From assembly GCA_029339505.1 (NCBI GenBank), contig JAQISU010000094.1:8512501-8576500 (forward strand): a stretch of 64,000 nt of DNA, given 5' to 3'. Made by a program: the position numbers and the translations under genes. This document shows positions 24,251-35,071 of the stretch, piece after piece. Each line of letters opens with the position of its first letter. Position 1 is the first letter of the stretch. The notes beneath the pieces were generated by a model. It was not told where the DNA came from. It saw nothing but the letters and a program-made list of their open reading frames with translations, and did no database searches. The DNA comes from Unio delphinus. Its lineage: Eukaryota > Mollusca > Bivalvia > Unionida > Unionidae.

Positions 24251-26709
24251 TATGTAAAATACAGAAGGCTTGAGAAGAAACAAAATGAAGATTTACGGCC
24301 ATAATTTAAGCTTTTTTAAATAATCCAACCCACATTTGTGCATGAATAAAGACAAAAGAAAAAAATAAATAAACGAATGAATGAGAGAAACAAAAAGAAA
24401 ACTACACTATGGTTTTCATTTCTCTAATATGTCTCCTCTCCAACTGACATGATTGATAAATTACCAAAGCAATGCATAACATGAGGTGAAAATACATGTA
24501 GCAATACATATCGATTATTTATGATTTATAATAGTGTTCTGTTGACCGAGCCTCGCACATTTAATTATCAAGGTGCGTACTGGCATTTTGCATTGAAAAG
24601 TACATTTTCCTATCCTTTATTGCATGTTACAGAATCGCTGGAAATATCTCTCCTAGCTTGTATTATGTTACTTTATACTCCTGGTACAGGTACCGTTTAT
24701 CATAATAATACATGGCACTTCACATGACTATGTTCGGCATTGTATTATTGTATCAATTAGGGTTATGTTCAATACGCCTAAGTAGCTATGAAGTAAAGAT
24801 TTATAGCGGGTCGACCCTATTTAAATTTAGTGAGAATTTACATCAACCACTCAGGTGAGAGTTGAAAATGCCAACAACAACAAAAAAAAATCACATTGAC
24901 AATTCTAGTGTGTTGTACATTTTGTACTCGAAGTCTTTTAGCAAAAATCCTGTTTCAAATATGTCGTTTCGTGTGTTTTAATTATTATCTGCTTGGAAAC
25001 TGTTAAAAAAAAATTGTATTATCTTCGCCCTGCTTATTTATTTGCATAACAGTAATTAACGCGTTCAGTGTGATTCCCTTATTCAAACGTTTCACACAAT
25101 TTCGTTCAAGTCGTGGCAGGTGGACGGCATGAAAGTTTGCCATATTTAAAACCTAACTGGTCATGTAAATATCTTTCTGATTGGATTTCGCTTCCACGGA
25201 CAGAACTGCTTTATCCGCAAGTGTGCACTTTTCCAAAACTCTGCTTTTGATAGCTGCAAATGCCAGTGGTCAAAAGAGAACGAAAACGATTGACGACCCT
25301 TACTTGAGAACATGTAATTTCACACAATCTCTGCTATACATAAACCTTTGTCAGAGCACGTTTGAATAGCCTACGTCAAGTTCTCCGACAAACGTTTGCA
25401 CAAAAGCAAAGTGTGTGAGCGTGATTGTTCAATAATAAATTACCTAGTGAATACATTGTATGTCTAATACCTACTTTCAGAGGTTTCTTAAAGACAGACG
25501 AAGTCACTCAAGCAGCACATGCAATTCTAAACGCGGCTGACGTAAGACAAGTCCAAACGCTTTTAATCATGCAAGTTTAAGTTGTTTTGAATAATCAGAA
25601 CTTTTTGTTGGCTTTTCTCCCGAACCTTCAGAGCAAAATACTTTGTTGGAGTGACACAGTGTGAACAAGTGGAAAATTGCCAGAAAATGGCGGAGACATC
25701 ATTAATATACTGAAATATGCAAGTAGAAATAATGTTGTACTGAAAATGTCATGACAACTGTATTTGATAATTAGTACAAAGTTAAAGAATAATAAATACA
25801 TTCAAGCTGTCACGTTCGCTCAGCTTCGGTGTGACTTGTATAATAATTTTTGAAAAAAACATTGGCATAGCACCACTCCAACCCTAACACACTTACCACA
25901 GTGGTGACATAACAACCCGTCACACAACACAAATTTGATAAAGATTTATATGCTATTTAGCGCAGAATTGGGGAAAGCGAATGATGGCGTAATACAGTTT
26001 AATTTAAGCAAACAATATGGAACTATATACTGCAGGTATCTAATTAAGTTTGATAACTACATCTTTTGACTCCAAACTACGAGTGGACTCCCATTTTCAG
26101 GTAGCAAAACTGTGTATCAAATGTCTTTGACCAAACTCAAAAGTGTTGCCGCTAGGATTTTGATCAAATTTCATCTAGAGCATGGAATGTTAGAATAAAT
26201 CAATCTCCACGCTAGTCTATGTGTACGACATTTAAAACAGGGGCAGCGCAAATATATCAAATCTTGGCCAATTTTGGAAGTTTACAAGGTGAGTTTTAAT
26301 GGGCGCATACTAGGTTTGACTTACGATTGCAACACATTCACCAGCTACATTGACCCAATTTAACATTAAATGATAAACGCCCCAATGCATGACAGCTTTC
26401 GCCGCAAAGATTTAAATTCAGGCAGATGACATACCTGCCAGAAAGTGAAATCTTTTCAAAACTGTAGAGCGTAATACCAAATGTCATTTTGCATCCCATT
26501 TACATGTTTATCCAAAGGTGGCTTTTGTAATATTTGTGATATTTTTATCTATCATCGTGGACAGGTTCGGACATGTTCCAATTGCTGTTAGGAAAAGTGC
26601 TATTTTGTGACATCATCAGCAGTAGGGTTTGGCACAAATAATGTCTATGTGACTCAGATATTAAACAGGGTTACAATTTTGAACCTGTAACAATAAATTA
26701 AATTTAGGC
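24251..26709. other. non-coding DNA, no gene supported
   Basis: AT-rich. Small frames at 24521-24727 and 25181-25369 have no recognisable domain and no supporting signals. Confidence 0.5.
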
Positions 26710-27365
26710 TACAATTATTCAATGTGTATTTGTTTGTAACAGTTTAATACAATTATTCAATGTGTATTTGTTTGTAACAGTTTAATACAATTATTCAATG
26801 TGTATTTGTTTGTAACAGTTTAATACAATTATTCAATGTGTATTTGTTTGTAACAATTTAATACAATTATTCAATGTGTATTTGTTTGTAACAGTTTAAT
26901 ACAATTATTCAATGTGTATTTGTTTGTAACAGTTTAATACAATTATTCAATGTGTATTTGTTTGTAACAGTTTAATACAATTATTCAATGTGTATTTGTT
27001 TGTAACAGTTCAATACAATTATTCAATGTGTATTTGTTTGTAACAGTTTAATACAATTATTCAATGTGTATTTGTTTGTAACAGTTTAATACAATTATTC
27101 AATGTGTATTTGTTTGTAACAGTTTAATACAATTATTCAATGTGTATTTGTTTGTAACAGTTTAATACAATTATTCAATGTGTATTTGTTTGTAACAGTT
27201 CAATACAATTATTCAATGTGTATTTGTTTGTAACAGTTTAATACAATTATTCAATGTGTATTTGTTTGTAACAGTTTAATACAATTATTCAATGTGTATT
27301 TGTTTGTAACAGTTTAATACAATTATTCAATGTGTATTTGTTTGTAACAGTTTAATACAATTATT
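26710..27365. repeat. 38-bp minisatellite, about 17 copies
   Basis: The unit contains ACAATTATTCAATGTGTATT followed by TGTTTGTAACAGTTTAA and is almost invariant. Differences are single bases: CAATTTA in one copy near 26855, and CAGTTCAA in two copies at 27011 and 27201. The near identity suggests recent expansion. Confidence 0.97.
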
Positions 27366-27430
27366 GGGTCGTCTTTTGTGTTGAAATGTATTACGACATA
27401 GGTTTCATGATACGTGTGCCGTCGAGAGCT

Positions 27431-27482
27431 TACACACACACACACACACACACAAACACGCGCGCACACACACACACATACA

Positions 27483-27564
<82 letters not shown>
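27431..27564. repeat. compound (CA)n-(TA)n microsatellite
   Basis: CA repeats with a CGCGCG interruption (27431-27478) pass into about 37 TA units (27489-27564). Confidence 0.96.
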
Positions 27565-27566
<2 letters not shown>

Positions 27567-27678
27567 TTTATGTTGACTTGGCTGCTAATGGTCAACGAGT
27601 TTAGTGTGGAGTTCATAGCTAGTGTGGCTCTTGTGATTATTCATTCGTTTTCTGATGTCTCATTATTGCTAGCGTGCT

Positions 27679-28272
27679 AAGCATATATAAACCGGAATAA
27701 TTACTGCATATCACAGAATAAATTAAACTGACTAATTACTGCATCTCTCAGCATATTTAACCGGAGTAATTAATGCATCTCACAACATATATGAAACAAT
27801 GTAATTAATACATCTCACAGCTTATGTTAAACGAAGTAATTAATGCATCTCACAGCATATATGAAACAATGTAATTACTGCATCTCTCAGCATATTTAAC
27901 CGGAGTAATTAATGCATCTCACAACATATATGAAACAATGTAATTAATACATCTCACAGCTTATGTTAAACGAAGTAATTAATGCATCTCACAGCATATA
28001 TGAAACAATGTAATTAATGCATCTCACAGCATATATAAAAAGGAGTAATTAATGCATCTCATATAATATTAAGAAAACGGAGTAATTAATGCATGTTACA
28101 GCATATATAAAACAAGGTAATTATTGCAACTAACAGCATATATAAAACGGAGTAATTAATGTATCTCTCAGCATACATAAAACAGAGTAATTAATGCTAG
28201 TCACAGCATATATAAACAGAGTAATTAATGCATCTCACAGCATAAATAACACGGACTAAATAAGACATCTTT
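27679..28272. repeat. degenerate 35-bp minisatellite, about 17 copies
   Basis: The unit is built on GTAATTAATGCATCTCACAG followed by CATATATRAAACR. Copies diverge moderately. A four-unit block of 139 bp is duplicated almost exactly (first copy begins near 27738, second near 27877). Confidence 0.93.
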
Positions 28273-28884
28273 TAGCGGATAAAACATGGAGTTGGTTGGA
28301 TATGTGAGAATAATATGAATACGAATCCAAACGTAATTTACAAGTCAATGGTAGAATTAAAAAGTGATCTTTTTCGTTTGTTCTTTTTTCTTATTGTTTA
28401 TTTTATCTCAATTTTTCCAACATAATCTGCCAGATAATTGTGTAAGTGTGTGATCATGTGTAAACGCTTGTATGAGCGTGTATTAGACAAGTTGGATATA
28501 ACAAGAAGTCCTTAATGAGCTATTAAATGATCGAAATCACAAAACAACGAAACACATACTGTTTTCAAATAATATTTGTTTTAATAAACAAAAGTACAAA
28601 TTAAAAAAAAACAAATTATATGCACACATAATTGGTCCCTTGTATCACATTTCTAATTTAAGTCAACATGTATGAAAGATAAGGTGGTTTTGAAGGCTTG
28701 TAATATGTAATGGGCCGATAGTTAATTCTAGATCATATTGAACATAAATATATATTTCCCCTATGGTTGCATTACACATGACGAGATATTTCGATGGTAT
28801 ACGTCATCAGTATTATCTCTTTTACGTAGATAATGAAGCTTGTTACCGATTGCAATATGTTTATCGGATTATTTGACATGTTGA

Positions 28885-28939
<55 letters not shown>

Positions 28940-30639
28940 TTGACATAAAAGCGGTCAACTTGATCCTGTATGATTTAAAAATATACTATCCTGACGTACA
29001 AGAGCTAAATACTTTCATAAGCACTTGAAATAAATACAATTGCAATTCATGTCTGGTATCGCAGACATAAAAAGTACAAATAATAACAATGAAAAAAGTC
29101 ACATACTGGTTCCAACTTGATCGCCAACACCAATAAATCTTGACCACTACAGTTAGAATACACACCCTCTATGCAGAACATAGAGAACATTAAGATGGGA
29201 ATTATTATAACTTATACGAATAAATATTAGGTTAATGTAAGAGGTACAAATGCATCAATAAAACTTTAGAAAAATAATTTACATATTATCATGGAAACTT
29301 TGCTCCATATTTTTATAAATAGTTTATCTATACATGAGGTGATTTAACCTTCAGCATGAAAAAGAAGTTTAAATTCAGAAAACGCTCTGAGACAATACTC
29401 AGATTATTAATGGTTTAATTCTTTATAAAAGGCGAAACCATCTATTTGTCGACAATAAAAGTCGGTGTAACTAGGTTAAAATTAAACCAGGTTATCCATA
29501 CGTTGATAGGAGAAACGACAATAAAAGCTGTATTGCCAAAAATATGTGAAAGAAGGAACATCTGACAGATCTTTAGTGTAATATAATATTAGCCTATGAA
29601 AAGCCTTATAAATGGAAACTTTCGTGTAGACAAATGACAAAAGCAATTTACATGTGATATGTATGAACAACACGTAACGATTACATCATGTGCTAAAAGT
29701 AAAATTTTGACCTTTTGTCTGACGAGAACTTCACTGCCACCAATTTCACATATTAACATTATTTGTCGTGCACTTGAAACATGGCGACCATAACGTTTCG
29801 GTAATTGTCGCAAAATCGAATTCATGGGACAAGCGCTAAAAGGTGTCTTGCAAACGTGTGTAACTATCTTTAGAAACAAAGTTTGATATGACAATTAGCA
29901 GCAATAACATATGCATAAAAATGTTTTATTAAGTGTTGATGAAGTATGATACAACAAAAATTATGATAATGAAACGCAAATTTATGAAAGGAAAAAAAGA
30001 TACCATAAACTGTTATTTTAAAAACACATCTGGAAAAGCAAGGAAAAATTCCACAATTTTGTGGTTGGAAATTCCATGGATATATTCATTATGTCAGTTC
30101 TATTTTTGTATAATATTTTTTTTTAGTTTGACAAGAACAATGGATATTAAGTTTCTGAAATTGAAACCATTCTGTATGATTGCTGTTACATATACCTGAC
30201 CAGCATGTATAACATCAAGCGCTTTAGCGGAGTTTAAAAATTATGAATTGCATCTAATTGCAAATTATGAATTGCATCTAATTATGTGCAATTTTAAAAG
30301 TGATATATCCATGAATTCCGAAACAAAAAGAAATGTTTCCTATATTTTTTTTTATCTCGAATATGCTCAAGTCTACGAGATATTTAAAAACGTTATTTTG
30401 ACAGCTTTATTAAAATCATGTTAATTTTTTAAATGTTACATATACATGGATGGACATATATTTCTTACAGTAACTTACGTAGACACAATCCATCACGGAA
30501 ACATTCATATTAAAATATATGATAACCCTTTGTGCAGAGAATTCAAGCAATAAATAATTCGATGTAACATGAATATGGGAAGACAAAATATATTCAACAA
30601 CTTGCCACAGCTGGAATGTACCGCTTAAAGTGGCTACGA
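28273..30639. other. non-coding DNA, no gene supported
   Basis: AT-rich, with a (TA)n run at 28887-28937 and a 22-bp direct duplication near 30240-30282 (AATTATGAATTGCATCTAAT). No domain was recognised in the short frames at 29482-30199. Confidence 0.5.
28887..28937. repeat. (TA)n microsatellite
   Basis: About 25 TA units. Confidence 0.96.
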
Positions 30640-33250
30640 AGAATTACGTGTTATAGCATCTCCCTTTAACTTTACAATTATCCAAGTCTTCGCTCCAATT
30701 ACCAATCATGATGATGAAGAAATATAGGAATTTTACAACAAACTCCAGGGTATTCTAAACATGGTCATTAAAAAAGACATTCTCATCATCCAAGGAGACT
30801 GGAATGCCAAAGTTAGCAAAGATGCTCCAAAAGACTGGGATGAACATTGTGGACCTTTTTGCAATGAGCTTACCAATGAAAGAGGGAGACGGCTGCTCGA
30901 GTGCGCAGGCTAAAACAACTTAGTACTAGCCAACACCCTGGGCCAACATAAAGCTTCATGATGCTTGACATGGCACGCACCAAACGGAACACATCATAAC
31001 CAGATTGACTACAAATATTGGTTCAAAACCGTTTCCGATCTGGGTTCAATAAAGCAAACACATGAAAGTTCCCATGTGTTAATGTTGAGAGTGTTTACGA
31101 CCTCGTGATTATGAACTTAGAAGTGATGTTAAAGAAACATAACAAGCCAAAGATCATCAGGTTCAAATTCAACCTTGAACAACTGAAGGACCCGAACGTC
31201 TGCAAATTATTTCAAGACACAATTTGGAGAAAATGTGATGCACTCCTTATGAAGGATGTTGATGTCAAAGTGATGACAGACACTTTCAACACAGTTATGA
31301 CAAGAGCTGCCAAGGAGAGATCCTGTATTTGTGTAATGCCCGTAGAAACCTCAAAACACCAGACACACAACAGGGGCAGTGAAGTACAGAGAAATAAACA
31401 AGAAAATCAGAAACAACTAGAAAGCAAAAGAAGATTGTATTGGACAAAAGTACACAAAAAATAGAGAGAAATTTGACAAAGAATAACAGCAAAAAAGCAT
31501 TCCAAATTATAAAAGACCTCACCAGACAGAAGCAACCAAGAGCCAGTACCATTCAAGACGAAAATGGAAAATGCCTCACACAAGCGAGTGCAGAAAGATT
31601 GACTGAGTATTGTAGAGAACTCAACAAACATCAGTCCACAGGAGACCCAGAGGTGCTTGAAATTCCAAACTCAACAAATGATGATGATTTCCCCATTCTC
31701 AAAGAAGAGGTGGATTCAGCAAAAAGAGCTTTAAAGAATGGGAAGACAGTTGGACTAGACAACATCAAAGCTGAGCTTATCAAGATGAGGGGGAGGGAAA
31801 TTAGTGATAGGTGATAGAGCTACTAACAAAACTCTGCAAAACGATCTGGCAGATAGGTGAATGGCCAACACAGTGGACCCAGTCACTGATTATAACACTC
31901 CCCTGAAAAAGGGGATCTCCAGCTGTGCCAACATTACAGAACTATCAGTTTAATCGGCCATGCTAGTAAGGTGATGATGAAGATCATCTTGAACAGACTG
32001 AAACAACAAACAGTAGAAATATTTGCTGAAAAACAAGGCAGGGTTTCGGAGTGAAAGAAACACAGCTGAACACATATTTAGTATCAGGGTTCTGTGTGAA
32101 AAGTACTCGCAACATCAACAAAACATCTATAAAGTGTTCATAAATTTCAAAACGGCTTTTGACAGAGTGTGGCATGAGGCATTGTGGGCCACAGTGAAGA
32201 AGTACAACATGGGTCAAAACTTGACCAATACCATCAATCAGCTGTATACTAAGGCCATCAGTGCAGTAATTGTTCAAGGTTCTGTGAGGGACTGGTTCCA
32301 GACAACAGTTGGAGTACGTCAAATCTGTCTCCTGTCGCTTTTCAACATCTACTTAGTGCGTGTCATTGGTGAAGCTATGGAAAACCCTATGGAACAGTCA
32401 GCATTGGAGGGCGTAGCATCGCCAACTTCCGCATTGTAGACGACATGTATGGTCTGGCAGGCAGCGAAAATGAGCTTGCCACCTTAGTGAAGAACCTGGA
32501 TGAAACATCTTCCAGATTTGACACGGAGATAAACGCTGAGAAGACAAAGCTGATAACAAATAGTGGTAAACAAATCTGATCCAAGATAAAAATCAGAGGA
32601 CAGGAACTGGAAACAGTGGGCCAGTTCAAATATCTTGGTTCCATAATTACCGAAAAGGGATCAAGAAGAGAAAGTTTGTCACGAGCATCACAGACAACGG
32701 CAGCTATGTCAAAGTTAAGATCCATCAGGAAAGACAAAAATATATGTCTGAAAACTAAAATCAGACTATTGAGAGCACTAGTCATCTCAATCTTTGTGTG
32801 TATTCGTGTGAGGCCTGGACCGTGATAGCAGAAATAAATGGAAGAATCCAGGCACTTGAAATGAAATGATACTGAACCATCCTTGACATATCTTTCATGG
32901 ACCACATCACAAATGAAGATAGGCATAACACCATCAGGCACAAATTAGGCCAATATCAAGTCCTAATCATCACTGTCAAAAAGAGAAAGATGAAATGGTA
33001 TGGCCATGTCACTATAGCCAACAGTATATCTACAACTGTACTGCGGGGCAGTGTCCAGGGTAGCAGAAGGAGAGATAGACAGTGAAAAAAGTGAACCGAC
33101 AACATCACAGAATGGACCAGGAAAAGTTTTGCGGAGACACTCGCATTGGCACATGATCGAACGAAGTGGAGGAAACTGGTCAGAATTTCAGCAGCAAAGT
33201 GTCTCGACGATCAGATTAGGTCAAGAGACTGATGATGATGATGATGAAAG
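30640..33250 (+). mobile_element. RTE-like LINE with broken endonuclease-reverse transcriptase
   Basis: Domains can be followed through frameshifts. The endonuclease runs from about 30660 (FTIIQVFAPIT, then DILIIQGDWNAKV at about 30775-30815, HHNQIDY near 31000, and a degraded SDH site). A linker follows (FKFNLEQLKDPNV, NNSKKAFQIIKDLT, STIQDENGKCLT), then the RT: GKTVGLDNIKAELI (31740), QNYQF.RP, AGFRSERNTAEHIF, and motif A FINFKTAFDRVWHEAL (about 32136-32175). WFQTTVGVRQICLLS and motif C IVDDM (about 32432-32447) come next. Beyond are INAEKTKLITNSG, FKYLGSIITEKGS, KLRSIRKDKN and the C-terminal KKRKMKWYGHV. A GATGATGATGATGA tail closes it at about 33230-33247. Motif A has Asn where the catalytic Asp is expected, and several stops are present. 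The extreme 5' end is missing. Confidence 0.9.
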
Positions 33251-33769
33251 TGCAAAGCTTTTTTATTGTCTTTCAAGCATTTACAGCGTATTGATGTGTT
33301 GATCATGACTATGTTATCGTGAAACTTCTCATTGAAGGAGCATGTTTGCCTTAGTGATGTAATCAAAATATTAACGACATGAATGCAGGACCTTGTCAGT
33401 AGCTGGATAAAGATATTTCCATTATGCAAGGTTTTCAGCAACTGTCTTTTCTGTGTCATTAAATTCTTTCTTGACATAAGCTGTTTTTTTTGCGAATTAA
33501 TTTCATTTTCTAGCGGTGAAACATAATTACTTCTTGGACGGAATCTATGGGTCGTTGCTGGCGTTGGATACTCCAGCGTAGACTCCAAACACCTCTTTGA
33601 GACTATATATATAGGGATGGGTGGTTGTTGATAAGGGCTACATTTGCAACTAATATGCGCTTGTTATTGGCAAAAATTCTTGTCAAAATGCACGTTGATG
33701 CAGTTCATCTCTCTAGTACTATACTCTGTCTTAATAACATATGTACTCCGTCACAGTTGCATAACTTTG

Positions 33770-33819
<50 letters not shown>

Positions 33820-34382
33820 GATACTACTACTACTACTACTACTACTACTAACAAAAACAATAGTGTCGTATGCGATATGTGGGTATATTCTCGAAAACAA
33901 AAAGTAAAAATGTTGACAAATTATTTCAAATCTGGAACTGAATAAAAATTCAGTACGTTGGCGGGAAATGAAACTTTAAAACAAAAATTGTTTGCGCAAC
34001 AGCACGAAAATACTTGTTCATTTTATTTCGAACGACACCGAACGCCAATCTGTTACTACTACTAAAAGTAGTAGTAGTTGTTATTATATTTATATTATAT
34101 TATTATCATAGTTATTTGGTTTGAAAGATGAGACACATGTGACTTTCATCTTATGTTCAAACTTTTTAGATTTTTTTCAAACTAGTTTGTCAATGTTTAA
34201 GACTTTCTCAAGTTTTTGTGAACTTTAAGGTATTTAAAAAAATGTTATCGTGATAGTTTATTAAATATCTTTGACCTATTTGTAAAGACCATATAATAAA
34301 CTATATACATTTAACATTAAAATCAAATACAATATTTAGTTTCGTCTGTGCTCATGTTAACTCATAACGCTGAAAAATGGCG
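33251..34382. other. non-coding DNA with trinucleotide repeats
   Basis: No gene supported. It contains (AAT)n followed by (ACT)n at 33774-33850. A short inverted pair near 34054-34080 (ACTACTACTA.. and TAGTAGTAGT) could form a hairpin. Confidence 0.5.
33774..33850. repeat. (AAT)n-(ACT)n compound microsatellite
   Basis: About 14 AAT units followed by about 9 ACT units. The poly-Asn/poly-Thr and poly-Ile/poly-Leu frames across it are artefacts. Confidence 0.96.
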
Positions 34383-34560
34383 TAATCCTGGTCGCATATT
34401 GGGCTAAGGGCTCACAAGTGTAGAGCACTACACATCTAACCTCTGTCCGAATGGGTTCGATACTTAGCTCGGCCCGCATGTTTGCCAGTAGCTTTCAGCG
34501 TGTTGGTGGTTCTAACCGGATTATTTAGCTTTCAACATAACCCTCTGGACATATCATCTA
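34383..34560 (+). mobile_element. old SINE family A copy
   Basis: A diverged head (GGGCTAAGGGCTCACAAGTG; CTAACCTCTGTCCGAATGGG; GGGTTCGATAC box B) and the start of the body (GTTTGCCAGTAGCTTTCAGC; GTTGGTGGTTCTAACCGG) are clear. The 3' half and CAA tail are missing; it ends near a (GA)n tract. Confidence 0.75.
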
Positions 34561-34570
34561 GATTAAAAGG

Positions 34571-34576
<6 letters not shown>

Positions 34577-34635
<59 letters not shown>
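34577..34635. repeat. (GA)n with poly-G end
   Basis: About 24 GA units followed by 11 G. Confidence 0.96.
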
Positions 34636-34911
34636 AACGAGAGTTAGTTCAGATCTTAATTAAGATTCTGAAAACGAGTTTCTGTCCAACTAATAAAACA
34701 TGCATGCCATAAGACAATATTATGTCAGTAAACCTAAAAAGATATGAGTACTAAAAAGATACATATCCCCAAAAAGAAGATGACTAATGCAGTTTCACAT
34801 CAAAAAGGGGGAAATAGCCGTTTTTCATTATTATGGTAAATTTTAGGAATTCCACAATTTACAAATGTATAATTGTTACCTGACAAGAAAAAAAAAAACA
34901 ACGTTTCATAA

Positions 34912-34912
<1 letters not shown>

Positions 34913-34949
<37 letters not shown>
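34913..34949. repeat. (TG)n microsatellite
   Basis: About 18 TG units, about 120 bp beyond the 3' end of the membrane-protein gene. Confidence 0.95.
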
Positions 34950-34951
<2 letters not shown>

Positions 34952-35071
34952 TCCGCCACTCGACTCTTCCAGGGTTTGATTATATTTCAAAGAAAGAATA
35001 ATTGTTATGGTAATTTCAATCTAGATTCATATTTAACTCAGAATAGTTTTAAGTTTACATAGAATAACATT

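Noticed and set aside
26710..28272. CRISPR-like array
   Set aside because: Units abut without unique spacers and the DNA is eukaryotic; these are minisatellites.
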